DNA of 64,000 nt from Rostrohypoxylon terebratum (taxonomy: Eukaryota > Ascomycota > Sordariomycetes > Xylariales > Hypoxylaceae), in contig MU385861.1 in NCBI GenBank assembly GCA_022497145.1, positions 127,934 to 191,933 of the forward strand, read 5' to 3'. Every line of letters starts with the position of its first letter. Positions within the stretch are counted from its first letter, which is position 1. The translations under genes and the position numbers were made by a program. Of the stretch, positions 24,967-38,241 are shown piece by piece. The notes below the pieces were generated by a model that saw nothing but the letters and a program-made list of their open reading frames with translations, did no database searches and was not told the DNA's origin.

Positions 24967-26120
24967 TAACACAATTCTCCATATGTCTCCATAGTCCATA
25001 TCATGGATATTGGTGTCCGTTCGCAGTGCGAACTTCGCATGAACAGGGTTGATTAGATAGGTACCCAGGCAGCCAGGTCCCATGCCTCCTTTTCAGAACC
25101 GTTATATGGTACACTCCACCCTCTTAGGCTAAGAGTTCTTAGCCTTATTTACTGGGCTCTGTGATCCCCCAGTCCCCCTCCATCAGTCCACCCCAGCTAA
25201 TTGGCTGGGGGCATGGGGGTAAAATAAAAGTAAACAATATCATTTGATGTCACGGACGCCAAGAGAGGAACCATCTTCCTATCCATACGGCCATATGTAC
25301 TATGTATCTGTAAGTTTTTTTATGATGGACTTGTTCACGATCAACTCACCAGAATCGTACTAGACGGAAAGTCGTTCATACCCTATCCTATCCCATCGAG
25401 GGGTCCAAACGTTCTGCTCGATTACGCGGCAAACGTACGGTTTGAGTGGGTGTGATGGGGAAATGGGGAAATGGGAAAATGGGAATAGAAGAGAACGAAT
25501 CCATCGCCTTGTTTTATCCATACTATCCATAATACATATGAACCACCACTCGACTCCCTCAACCCCTAAACCCTTTTCGGTCGAGTACGCGCTTCAGTTA
25601 AGGTTACCTTCTAGAACAATTCGTCAAGCGCCGGTCATATGCGGCAGCTGGGAAGGCATGAAGGATCTCAAGGCTGGATCAAAAAGTCGAATCCTTCAGC
25701 CGAAGCAGGGACGTAGACGCAAGTCACATAAGGAGACCGGCCAAGGAGTCAAGAAGACAGGGTTTTGGTCGAGTTTTGATTTGATATTCTTTATGCTACT
25801 GCATAGGTATGTAGAGGCTAAATACTACATACTACACACACACACATTGCAATGCTTTCCAGGGACCTTGGAGTTAGATAATCTGGTCTTGTTGGCTCTG
25901 AGATTAATAATAAGCTCGTCGTCCTTCCTATCTCATGCCTTCCCCTGCTTTTCAGCTCGCGGGATGCAGGGGGTCCCGAGCGTCTACTACTAGTTGCTGT
26001 AGGTACAATACATGGCGGCCATACATACAGACACATGCTGCAGTGAGCTGCAACTCTGCAACGCGTTCGGCGCGTGGTATTCGAAATCTAGGTACAATAG
26101 CGTGGTGCATACCTATCCTA

Positions 26121-26160
26121 GATACATACATACATACATACATACTACATACTACATACA
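26121..26160 (+). repeat. (ATAC)n microsatellite
   Basis: A run of ATAC units changes to ACATACT units at its right end. Confidence 0.9.
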
Positions 26161-28411
26161 TGAGCTCTACATACATTATCCATACATACCAGTTGCCGGG
26201 ACGCTATCGTGGGACCCAGTTTAGCGAAGCTTGGCATCTCGACTCGCCGGCGATGGTGAGGATTCGGATAATAGGATGGATCTTATCAACGTACGACACC
26301 ACTACCACCACATACTATTATTACAAGGCTTCGGGTATGGAAAGGAGTGGCGTTTAATAATATGTCTACCTATCATATGTAGTAATAGAGTAGAAAAGAA
26401 AGAGGGCAAAATACATCCAGGGGATGGGAGACTCGGGAGATGGGGGAGAGAAGAAGCCGAGAGAAATCTGCCTTTCCAGTTCCGTGCCCTAGTCCCTAAT
26501 TTTGCAAGGTCCGTGGATCGAGAATGAATCCTAGGGAATTGCTTGCCGAAGATACCCTTCATTGTATGTATGTAGGTAGGTAGGTAGGTACAATACATAG
26601 TATCAGTTAGCCTATAGGCCATTAGAGGAGCCTAGTCAGTACACTATTTCCCCCTCGCTATGTTGTGTTTTGGCTTTTCCTTGGTGTAAGGAGAACAACA
26701 GGGGCAAGCCCCACGGATGCCGGAACTCGTCGACGACGGGCGACGGTAGGCAAGCATAGTTCTTCACCTAGGTCCTAGTAGGTACATGCTGCATACCTAA
26801 CATGTAGAGTATGTAGTATGTACAGGATGACAGCGGTGGTTCACCCTGGCTCGGGCACTTCTCTCGTGCATGCCTCCTCGCCGGCGATCGCAGCTGTCAG
26901 CACTTAGTTATCACAATCGCCATGTCCATGACATGCTGCTGTCAGACCAGACAGAGTAGGGATTTTCTCCCCTCTCCATCTCCCCTATCCGTCGAGACGC
27001 AGGAACTGTACCTACCTGCCAACCTACCACGATGTTCAGAAATACGATCGCGGAAGTAGTAAAAAAAAAAAAAAAGAAGAGGACCAGGGTCAAGGGTACG
27101 GAAGGGGAGCACATAATGATAATATCCTGCCGTGTTTCGGGGATAAGGGAAAGAGGAAGAAGAAGGTGGAAATTCCTAGCTGGGTAGGTGGGAATCTGTA
27201 AGCAGTTATTGCTCATTAAACTTTGCTCCAGAGATCACGTCGGTGATTCATTTAGACTCTAGCAGGTATTATTACTCTCTACGCTCGTAGATTCGCCCCA
27301 TTTCGGGAAGACGTTCGGTGGATATTATCGTGAGTTTTTTCCCAACGTTGATTGCCCGAATAACGAACGGGTCTTGGCTCCAACACCTAGGTGAGTGAGG
27401 ACTGGATAGGACTGTGCGTGCGTGCCTGTGCCGCTGGCTCCTTATGGGGGACATGGCATGACATGGATGGGGCATGTTGGCAGTTGGTCGGCAGTTTTAC
27501 CGTATCCGTAGCAGGTAAATTAAGCAAGCAAATACATGCTTAACATGTACGTTATCGCCGGATCCGAGGCAGGATTCGTAGTGTACATTGATATCCACAG
27601 TTGGCGTTATGCACTCCAGATGCCTTTCGCGATCCTTATGCTTCTACGGGGAAGGGAAGGGGTGCTGGAAGCGGTAGTCTCGGGACTTTCGAACGATCGA
27701 GAATGGAGTCATCGCGTTATGGTTTGGGCCCGGGGACTCGCAAGGAAGGAAGGGGGAGTGGTGAGGATGGCGATTTGTGGCGGAGGTAGCCCTATTGGAA
27801 GGCTACGTGCCACCTCGAGACAGAGAGTGATGACAACCTCCCGGTCCTGTGGAACTGGAGAAGAGCCGGGCTACGTAGCTACGGCTTTGTCGGCCGAGAT
27901 TGAAGATGTAATGTCCATGGATGTGTACTATTACATGTTGTGTCTGCATTACTTTATCCCGTACTAGTGGATTATCTGGCATCTGGAATCATCTAGATGA
28001 GGCAAACCTGTCATTCTCACCTCGGCTTTCCTCTCTCGACATGGCAGCAGCAGGATTTTTCACCCTTAATACGGGGAGAGTGGCGAAGTTTCTACCTCCA
28101 TCCATCTGTCCTCTGCCTACATGCCGTACAGTATCGAATGGCGGCATCAGACACTGCTGATACAATCCTCGAGACACGGTCGACGTGGATCTATCTCCTC
28201 TCGGGTATGCAAGGTAAATCATGCCAAAATAGGGGTACGCGTAGCGTAGAAAAGAGCGGCCTTTAAGAGATTGGAGTGAAAATCCTAATAGCAAGCACAC
28301 AAGCACGACATACCTGCCTACATATCCGGATTCCGACGTCCACCGCCGACGGCGAGGACGACTTGAATGGTCGCCTCGCTGCTTCGTACCGTGGGAGCAC
28401 TGCGACTGTCT

Positions 28412-28476
28412 CATACACACATACATACACACATACATACACACATACATACACACATACATACACATATACATAC
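28412..28476 (+). repeat. 12-bp tandem repeat
   Basis: Four perfect copies of CATACACACATA (28412-28459) are followed by a degenerate fifth. Confidence 0.95.
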
Positions 28477-30894
28477 GTCTAATACCCGATCTCTGAATTG
28501 GTTAATTCCCGCCCCGAGCCGCGGAAGCCTGGCCTAGGTACGGGGAAGTGGTGCCGACTGAATACGATGTCTGCTCGTACAACAAAATGTGGGTTGATGC
28601 GTGATAACTATCTAGGTAGGCCATAGGTATGGTTACGATTGCGTGGCAAATGAGCAGCACCCGGCAGCCGGTGGGGCTCCCGATCTCCTCTATCGTCGAG
28701 AGTCGAAATGGATATTCCTATTACATATGTCATTGTCATATAATGTAGATACAGATACATACATAGATCGTGACCCTTAATAAATCTTCCTCGAGAGCGC
28801 GAGTGGGACTACTATACATTAAACAGTAAGGACTTGTGTTAGACGTCGTACAGGTGTGGTATGTAGTTGGTGTATGTACAGCCTCGACAGCGGGAAGGGG
28901 AGTGACAGATGCGGGTTTGGGGTGGCTACGGGCCGGCTGGGTCGCGTCTGTTTGATTACTCGAGGAACGACGTTGGTTTATTGTCTCAACACTGCGACAC
29001 TGTGAGACGGATGTGTCTGTACTAACCGCTGCTGTGCATTATCTCGATCTCTGGCACCTCTCAAAACGCTGTGCTACCTCCCTAGCACCGGTATTACCAA
29101 CAGGTGGGAAGTTAGTGTATCGCGAGATTGTTGAAGAACTCGTCGGGAGGCTGGGTTTTTTTTTTTCGAAGTTAGCCTCAGTGGCCTACGACCTAGGACC
29201 TATGTAGGTCGGCTGCTGGCGAGCCCATCTGGACACCGTGATTTTGACCCAATTCCTTTATGCTGTGCCTCCGTCTGTGCCGCCTGTATCTTGCGGGAGA
29301 GGTAGGAGGTTTGTTAGTAAGCCAAGGGGCTTCCCGTCAGTTGTACGTGATTGATTCAAATTAGCCACGTCATCTTTTTAATATCTTAGAAGATATCGTT
29401 AATGAGCATTGATCAGGATCTATCGTGACTCGAAGGCGTTGATTACCATATCCCCGATATACACTTCGACGTAAGCACCAACGACAGAAGTCTCTCGTGA
29501 GGAACTTTTGATTTTCAGTGCTGGGAGAGAGATCACGTTGCGGTAAGTCTTAGCGGAATGTCATCGAACTAAACTACAGAAAGTTCTACGACACGCAGTC
29601 TTAGCTAAGTATCTCTGAGACATTCGAACATCGAAGAAGGAACCCGACGTCGTACCGTGTCACGGCGGAAATCCCCTGAGGGCAAGTTAGAAATGCCGCA
29701 GAATATGGGGCTCAAAAGCTGAGGACTACGGCAACGACAGTGGTAGCACAGCTGGGATAGGGAAATTTTCGAAATTTTCAATACGTCAACGCGTATGTCA
29801 TGAGGTCATGGGCAGAGCTAGAAGATGAGTTTGCCATGTGCTATACGAAGTATTCGGCACCTGGGACGGCAGATATTGTCGGAATGTCTTTTCAAAAAAC
29901 GTAACGTACAAGGCAAATAGCTGGCCTCGAGGTTTCCTTCTATGGACAGCAGGACCAAAGTCACTTGGGTTGCTGCATATCGGCGAGACTTGCCGCAGAA
30001 GAGCTCCCAGGCACCGTTCAAAGTTTTGACTGCCGTCGACGAGACACCTCGAAAACCGCTTCAGAACCTTCGATTTTCCCGAGACACGACACGTCCACGT
30101 TGCCGTGTGCTCTTGGAAAGAAACGCTCATCAGTCCCACGAGGCTCAAACCCAGTTGGCGAGGAAGGCCTGTCATATTTTTCGCAAGTAGCTGCCTCTAT
30201 TACGTGGTGGTTCGGTCAAGGCTGACATGTGAGACAAAGCTTGCGGGTTAATCTCATCACGATTCGTTACGCCCCCGAAAAAAAAAGCAAAAAATAAAAA
30301 AAGCCTTCCCAAAATCTGACGTTACGGGCGTATGGAATTTCCCACATGTCGTTCCGCGAGTCCATGGATTCCATAGGACAGGGAACGAGAACGGATCGAA
30401 GTACCGAGACGGCGTCGGCACCGACAGCTGCAGAACTATTCTTTCGACCGGCCTTGCAGGTTAGGTTAGGAAGGTCAGGAACGTAGCATTCCGGCGTCCT
30501 CCGAGGAATTGTCACGCATTCTGTTCCTTCAAACCAAACGCAATCCGGCTCCCCGTAGCGAGGAACATTAGGACAACAACAGGGTTTTCGCTGCCAATAG
30601 CCTCAGCTCACCAAGGGGTCTCGGGACCGAAGGTGAGTGAGTAGCCAGTTATTTCAACACCTCAGAATGTGACATGGTGATGAGCGAAATGGGGAGAATG
30701 TAATTGTTTGTATTACTATGCTGTGACAGCTTCTGTGCAAACCTGTTCATATTGGCATTTGGGTATCCGTAGTCTATATGCCATCATTCCCGGTCCAATC
30801 CAGTAGTAGTAGTAGCAGAAGTAAATTTCCATTAAAACGCCAGGCCAGAAATGTATCCATGCAAATTTATTCGTGAACCAGACATTAACTCTAT

Positions 30895-33800
30895 TCAAAC
30901 CGTCGGGGGAATACCCCGTTTCGTAGCCTTGACGGCTCTCATCGCGGGAAGTGTATTCGTCTTCCCGGGATTCCTTCCTATCTCCATGCATAACATGCGG
31001 ATGAGATCGTGATTTACCCAATAGCTTGTGTGAGCGCTCAACATGTTTAGATACTGTAATTCGAGCGGACCGCTTCCTGACCGTAGGAAGTAGTCGATTT
31101 GACCATTATCATTAAGTAGAAAAGCTTTCTTCTCTGCAATTTCCTCGCGCGTGAAATCATGGACTTCGAGTTCAAGTTGTGATGGAAGACGCATGGTCGG
31201 GGGTCTCGAAACGGGGGCATTCGCTGCCGATGATGCTCCAGCCCCAGGAACAATGCTGAGCATTGCATTGCCCATTGATTGTAGAAAAGACGTCGACGTG
31301 CTCGGTACATACGCAGTCTTCAGGCTAGCTGCGTACATCGGGTCCAGGGTCCCATTGAGAAGATATGCAACTGCGTCTTCTCGAGCCATGATATTGTAGA
31401 TATTATCCACGGCAATGCAGCCGAACCGCCCCGCATCTCCGACGATATCCTTCGACGCGATATCGCTAAGGTCTGCCCCCGGTTTCCGACGTCCTCTCCT
31501 TGGTAGCAACGCACCTCTCTCGAGCAGCAGGAAGAAAGCGGCGGGGCTACCAAGAAGAAATAAGTTTTTGGTGTCGAATTCGAAATGTTGCAATTGAGGT
31601 TGCTTCGTGAGCTGCAAAGCCGGTAGGATGGTGGGTTGTCTTGAGAGGACTTCAACACACATGACACTGCCGAGTGAGTGCCCGATTAGATGAACTCTTC
31701 CCTTTTCTGCGAAGCCTGGGTTGTTTCGGCACCATAGCCTGTAAACACGATTTGCTTCTCCGACCATGGCCGCTACCATCTTCGGCTTATGATGTGACAT
31801 GTAGAACGGAATATCGAACATGACATCAGATATCATGCTCCGGACTGCGGGAATAGTCTTCGGCTCGATATCCTTCAAAGTGAAGTCGCCCGGTGTGTAG
31901 TTCTCCTTATCCTCTTCCTTCATCGGCCCACCATCTTCGAATGACAGGTTCTGTCTCCAATTTATCGGAAGGACCATGATCCCATCCAGACCTTGCCTTA
32001 ACACGCTTCTGACTACGTCAGTCCGGAGTTCAATGTTAATAGCACGACGGAAGGCATTGATGGCGTGGGTGAAATGATAATTTTCCACCCGCTCTGCCAG
32101 CTTTTGACCGATACCGTGAACGACTAAAACGAGGTCTGTGACCTGTGCCCGATCTTCATCGGCTTTGCATGCTGAGCATGCGTCGCGACTGGCATTTTCT
32201 TGGGCATCATTAGGGATTGATACAGCTTGCTGATGTCGCTGATCCTGTTTCTTCTCATGTTTCCTAGCCCATGCTTCATAGTTAAAGCCCCTCACCACCG
32301 GAATGCCGATGGTGAGACCCCTTACTATCTTCGCCACTGGTCTGCGGCCATAGTATGCAGAAGGTCTTAGGCTTGGCTTGAGAAGATACGCAGTCGTCTG
32401 GTCTTTATAGATCACATGATATTGTTCAAACTTTTTGTGAGTAGAGATTGGGGAGGAGTTGTCCTCGTTTGGAGTTGGTAAAAGGCTACCTTCTGCGGCC
32501 GCTTCACCGCGGAAGCAACGAGCCGCACAGAATGGGTTACTAGATATAGCTGGTTCCATCAGATCCTCGGCCTTCTTGGGGGATTTGCCCAGTGGCTTTG
32601 GCCATAATGGATGTGAGACCTTTTCTTCCCCTAGAGGACCAACTTCCACGGCACATCTGAGTTCGTCTTGCCAAGTTTCGGAGTGAGGTTTGAGTTCTCG
32701 ATATCCAGCCTCGAGTTGATTAGCTACGGTGGGATCTATGGGTCTCATATCGTCTCTGTTACCAATTAGCGAATATTCAATCATAACTAGGACAGTTAAT
32801 CATACCGGTAGAACCATGTTGCCCGGAAGACAGTAGCAATGTCGTTGACAGGAGACCAGTAGATAGGCTTCATCTGTAAAGCAGGAAGAGACACTTCATG
32901 TAACCTCGAAACACCGACCGTCACTTCGCGCGAAACGATCTTTGGAGCTTCGGGAAGTTTAGGTGAGCGAGCCGGATCACCTACCGATGAAGCACGACGA
33001 GACCTAGCTTCTCCACTCTTCACTTCTTCAGCAAGGCCGCTGGGTCGAAAAGTAGCCGCTCTTGGAAATGAGGCTGGCGGAGATATTATAGGACTGTCTG
33101 GGGTGCCTACGCGCACAAAGGGTTTACCCGAGATACCGTCGTTCGCAAACGAAGATTTCGTAGGAACAGGAACATTAGGATTTCTATCGGCTGATATCTG
33201 AGGCTGTGATCCTACAGATTGCTGACTATTTGGTCGTTCATCTGGTTGATTTGATCTCATCACAGAATCAATCTGCGACTGGCTTGGGGGTATGTTGTTA
33301 GACAGTGCTCGTCGTTCCGTGACGGATGCCGTTGAATCAGTATGTAGGGTATCCATCTCACTCATAACAGCCTGGGCAACCATATCTCGATTGAGCTCAG
33401 GCTGCTTTCGCCTAGCCACGGCACAGAAAGATGTTCTTAGGGCGACGCCGACATCAACAAGAAGCTCCGGACAACACAGAAGCGCAGCATTTTCCGGCTC
33501 CGGTAGACCCTCGGTGAAAGGCTGGACCTTTTCCGCCGAGGGACCCTCGCGTGCATGCTTCTCAGCATGTTCCACGGCCAAGCGGTGTACGATACTACGT
33601 AACTTTTCGCCATTTGTTTTGGCAAGGCACGGGTTGGGAGGACGGTTTTGTCGTGCGTTTGTATGGTTCTGACGGTATGTATCCGAAGCGAGGCTCAACC
33701 AAGCCTTCTCTAATGCATTGTTATCTCCCGGAGAAAAGGGTCGGAGACTGCTTCGAGCAGCTTTCGGGTCGGCCGTGGCAGCGATGGTGGTGGTTGAAAG

Positions 33801-33980
33801 AGGATCATCGATGGGGACGGAAGACAGGTAAAAGTATTGAGCATTTACTGGTGGTATACCATCGATATCGGAGGAGGCAAACGGATGGGATACGGGAGCT
33901 AACCGGCATCTCGATCCGTAGTTGTGTGTTTTCGGAGTTTCCCCGTAGTAGTTCATGATGTTGTTATTTGGTGAAGGCAT
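30895..33980 (-). CDS. DDHD-domain phospholipase (PA-PLA1 family)
   Basis: This is a probable intracellular phospholipase A1 of the family that includes yeast Ddl1 (YOR022C) and animal DDHD1/2. It has two exons, 33980-32806 and 32755-30895, split by a 50-bp intron with a GTATGA donor and CAG acceptor. Splicing restores the conserved reading ATWFYRDDMRP. The protein is 1011 aa, starting at the ATG reading MPSPNNNIMNY; a TTG two codons upstream is ignored. Residues 1-370 are mostly low complexity. The WWE-like segment around YWSPVND/ATWFYR leads into the hydrolase. The oxyanion motif LVVHGIGQ is near 600. The nucleophile elbow GHSLG is at 750-754 (S752). The probable catalytic Asp is D852 (MAREDAVAY) and the His H967 (SAHTSYW) in the DDHD domain. 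No signal peptide or membrane helix is evident. The substrate is inferred from the family only. Confidence 0.92.
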
Positions 33981-34612
33981 TGCCAAATGATATTAGAATT
34001 TAGGATTATCTACGGGTAGTTTTCAAGATACTAAACGTGTCGGGTCTCTCTCTACCTTGCCTTTTCTCACAGCGAATGAAATCTATCGCGCACAAGGCCA
34101 CAAATAGATGGCGATGCTAGTAATAGGCAGCCGTATTAAGGAAGGCATGCTTTGAGAAACGTTGGACGTGCCTAGGATTTCCTTTTCAGATCAGGCAGTC
34201 AGGGCGGTCTGTCGGAATTTCGGTAAGAGGCGGCGAGATGACGAGACGGCTACTTGCACACACAAGAAAAATAATCATCACAATAATAAATGGAAAATAA
34301 ATGGAAAATGGAAACGAGGACGGATGCGGGAAATGGATTCATCAAGGATGAACCTAATGGACTGACTTAATGAACCGAAGCTTGCTGTCGATCGGTTCAC
34401 AACAGCAAAAGCTGATTAAAAGATTGAATTCGGAAGTAAAAAAAAGCATGGTTAGAGCATCGTGTAGCTGGCACAGCTTCAGTCGGTAAGTAGGGTGTCA
34501 TTTAGCACATGCATGTGCTTCTATGCGGCGGTGACGTGGTGCTGAAGATAAATTAATTGGGACGGATCGGAGTGGATGGGGTGCAGTGGATGCAGTGGGT
34601 AAAATCAGCCTG

Positions 34613-34650
34613 GACTGGTAGACTGGTAGACTGGTAGACTGGCTGACTGG
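34613..34650 (+). repeat. 8-bp tandem repeat GACTGGTA
   Basis: Three perfect copies of GACTGGTA are followed by diverged copies (GACTGGCT, GACTGG). Confidence 0.9.
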
Positions 34651-35999
34651 GCAGCCTCAACTCCCCGCTGTCCGCTGTGGCTAGTGTATCAGCAGCCCTT
34701 GGGGGGAGAGCACCTGGCAGCAGCCCTGGCCCCTGGCAGCTTCCAAGGTTCTTTAGAGTTTAAGTTCCCTAATATTGTCCACGCACCCGCGGCAGGTGGT
34801 TTGATTACGAAATAATACCCCCCCGGAGCTTCATTAGCGAAACCTTAATTCCTCTCTTTGACGGGGCTCTCACGTAACCAAGTGGAATCGATAATCTCAA
34901 CTCAGAGTCTCAGGTAACCACTCGAGGTCTCGAATCATTTTCTCTTTGCAATCCATTGATGCTTGCTTGGAATAATTCTAGAATCCCGCAACGGTAGCTT
35001 GACCCGACGCCTCTGTTAGCCAATGAGGATCATATCTCCCAATTCTCACCTTACTTCCATTATTCTCCCTAAATTTTTGGAGGAGATTCGAGACTCCAGC
35101 ATTGAGGATGTTGTGCCGTGACGCATCCTCTTAAGACCAATGGATCCACGTTCTTGAAGGTCAATGTCCAACGGACCTTTGCATTGCAGCCGCAAAATTC
35201 GGCCCTGACATGTGTCGTATGCAACGGTATGTATAGAGTTAGACGGAACGTCGCTAATACTAAGTGCGCGTGACATTCGACGACATGTCAAACTGCCAAT
35301 CAATCGATGTCGGTGACCTGTCGCTGTACTAAGCACGATTGAGTTGAGTTTAAGTTGAGAACATCGAGATTTCGGGTCAAGCTAAGAATATAAACCAAAA
35401 GTCTATACTCCATACGCGTAAAACTAGCGGAGTCTAATGGATACGATTGCGGAACTTACCTATAGGGCTTCGTCTAGCAAGCTAACGGTCCGACAGCTAA
35501 CAGCTACCCGGGTTTTTTAAGTATCTATGCATATTACCTGAGTACTAGGTAGGCAATATACAACTGGACATTCAACATCAGATTCAACGTTTGTCTCTTG
35601 ACAACAAGAACGTCAATAGACGCTCGAGCAGAAGCAAGGGATACCGGTCGAATTCAAGATCAACTATTCGTAGACGTGGATGCTAATGCAATACTCACTC
35701 ACAGGATGCATTAGTGCTACCATAGTAAACTCGGATACCCTCAACGACTCAACGACGAATCTCGATAGGTGATATAGTAAGGAGATGGTGGCGAGGGTGG
35801 TAACGGCCCTGATGTGTACTGCAGACAACTACGACAGCTACAACGAAGCTACCGACCCTATTGGCTATCTTTGTTAGGCCCCTTGTCAAGTCCCTGGCGA
35901 TTGGGTCAAGTCATGCAGCTTGCCCAATGATACCCCAAGCCTCGGAAATGGCAGAATGGCAATACCAAATGCTGATAGAGAAAATACTATGTAGGGTGT

Positions 36000-36040
36000 C
36001 ACATCCTGCACATCCTGCACATTCTGCTCATTCTGCTCAT
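36000..36040 (+). repeat. 9-bp tandem repeat CACATCCTG
   Basis: Two perfect copies of CACATCCTG are followed by two diverged ones (CACATTCTG, CTCATTCTG). Confidence 0.9.
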
Positions 36041-36173
36041 CGAGGGTGGGGTCTCAGTCTCCTCCATTGGCCAACGGTTTCGTTAGTAGCTCATGTTGCA
36101 GTCGACGACGACGACGTATTGCCCCTCGTCTCACCCGCAAGACCCGTTGGGCTTCGAGGTACTTTATAAACCC

Positions 36174-36198
36174 CATACATCCATACATCCATACATCC
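36174..36198 (+). repeat. 8-bp tandem repeat CATACATC
   Basis: Three copies of CATACATC are present. Confidence 0.9.
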
Positions 36199-38241
36199 AG
36201 ACTATATAGATAAAGAACAGGTGCTACACTGCCGTTTTATATGTGCGTTGTCGTGGCCTCGTTACTTTCGTTGAAACTCCTTCGAGCCGTTGGTGGCGGC
36301 AAGTCAACCTATCAAGAAACGTATACCGTTATTTCGCCCCCTCGAAAAAGCAGCAGAGGCAGAAATGAATATATAAGCCACATGCATGCTGGCATGCCTA
36401 GGTAGGTAGTTGGTTTGGGGAACATCGCACCGAAAAAAAAGGGAACTTTTGATCGAAATTGGCATATCGAATGTTATATTTTTCTTTCTCTCACCGGCAC
36501 AGAATTTTCCTTTGGCATATAGATTTGACATCTCATGATTTTATTCTATCGACGCCTTTGTCCTATGCTGGGTATTGGTCCCATAAAACAAGAAAATATG
36601 TACATATTAGTAGTTCGCCCGGCACTGATCAACGTTTGGAACACTGGGTCCTCTTTATTTAGAGGGGAAGGCCTGGTTCAAAAGACTGGCACTAGCAAGG
36701 TAGACCCGGACTAATTATGTATGCTGGTCTTGGCATCTCAGCATCTTGTGAGGAGGAAACGCTGTAAATTTCTATTCTGTATTAGTTACAAACTTAGCTG
36801 TGGTTCACAGACGGGTTCATCAAAGAAACACTATGGCATGGACTGTGTAGCTACAAGGTGGTATTCTCAAGAAATCGAGAATTGGAATAATAGGTTGCAT
36901 TCTGGAGGGATCTGTATCTGAGCCATACCATTGTGTTTTATATGGAAGACGAGGAGGTGAACCACCATGATCCCATCTTACCCAATCTCGCACCATTCAT
37001 CTATCCATCAATTGAAATCGTCAAATCAAGTTATCTTATCTGCCGCTTGATGGACACCAAAGGGAGCGAAGGGACATCGATTGCTGACTTGCTGGGGAAC
37101 TGCATAATATGGTACAATACCTACCTGTCTACACACTGCATTAGGTAGTCCTTGACGTATGGTACTGCTTGGATGGTCCTATTACACTACATCGCTGCAT
37201 TTGGCAGGGGTCCTTGGATGTTGCGATAAGGCTGCAACTCCCAATCAGCGCGGCCGTGTGCGTGAAACGAGTCTGCTATACCCTCCGCCCACGACTCAAC
37301 CATTGAACCCCATACCTACCAACCTTGAACCATTCCACACATTCCATGCATTATATCTACCTAGTTCCTAAGTAGTTACATCACTTCAATGTTCTTCTTC
37401 TCATCTTCTCCTCACTTATCGATTCCAAACTTTTCGCCATTTTTAAATTCAATTTTCTACCTTTTCGGCCATCTTGTGCTGTATCAAGTTCTCTCTTCTA
37501 CTAAGTAGGTATGTACTTTTACAAGTTTGTAATCCCTCTAATCCCTCTAATTCCTCTTTCCGCCTCCAACACCCCCTTCATCCCTATTATACCACCTATG
37601 CACGCCACATATAGGCTACCCCCCCTTCCCCTCTTATTTTGCAACAAACAACAGTGAAACCAAGAGAAATAGATAGGTGCACAACGCCAATGAAAGGAAT
37701 CGCGCTTCGCTCTTATCTATTCCCCTACGTAATTTCCTCGCTTGTTATAGACAACCATAACCGCTTTAAGATTTGAAGTTGACGTATAAACCAAACTCTA
37801 GAAGCACACAGTACATACAGATTTCCTCCGCAACTTAAACGTTATTGTCGATTAGATTCCGGGATCGATCCATCGACAGGCTTGGAACCTAAAACATCCC
37901 CGCTCATCTACATACTACGTACATACACTGAACCAGACTATCTTTCCACCATCCGCCCCGTCCTCCCCGCAATTGCGCTTAGTCCACCTCGCAACTTGAG
38001 CAGCTACTGCCTTGCTACTGCCTAGCTACCTGCCCTACTTGCCTACCTAAGCAACTACCCTTGTGCCTGTTGTGCCTGAGCCTGAGCTTAAGCTTGAACA
38101 GCCCTGGAGCCTGACCCTGATATGAAGCACACGCCTTCCAACGGTGCTAATCAATAACAATCTCAACTGGAACCCCCAATCTAGATTTTTATCTCTGTTT
38201 CAACAACAATTGTTACTTAAACAATCACGATTAGTAGTACT

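Larger units (their letters stand above)
18759..30894. other. Gene-poor region downstream of the zinc-finger gene
   Basis: These 12.1 kb have no supported gene. The longest frames (140 codons at 21462-21884, 183 codons at 25442-25993, 143 codons at 27536-27967) have no family motif, atypical composition and competing frames on both strands. The region carries a high density of TAGGTA-type words, many short tandem repeats and a G tract, listed separately. About 29.2-30.66 kb looks different, with few such words, but also shows no gene. The right end contains the 3' flank of the DDHD lipase. Confidence 0.7.
33981..38241. other. Intergenic region between divergent DDHD lipase and PPS1
   Basis: These 4.3 kb contain no recognisable gene. 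The right third is CT-rich and TACCTA-rich, typical of a long 5' leader of the phosphatase gene. Short tandem repeats are listed separately. Confidence 0.65.

Noticed and set aside
25442..25993. 183-codon frame
   Set aside because: It starts without ATG, has no motif and includes microsatellite sequence.
27536..27967. 143-codon frame and an overlapping Gly/Ser-rich frame
   Set aside because: Neither gives a family match and both remain open mainly through GC-rich sequence.
28412..28476. Possible CRISPR-like array
   Set aside because: The repeats are adjacent without spacers; it is a simple minisatellite.
29798..30225. Overlapping frames on both strands, up to 125 codons
   Set aside because: No family is recognisable. 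A relic is possible but not supported enough to annotate.
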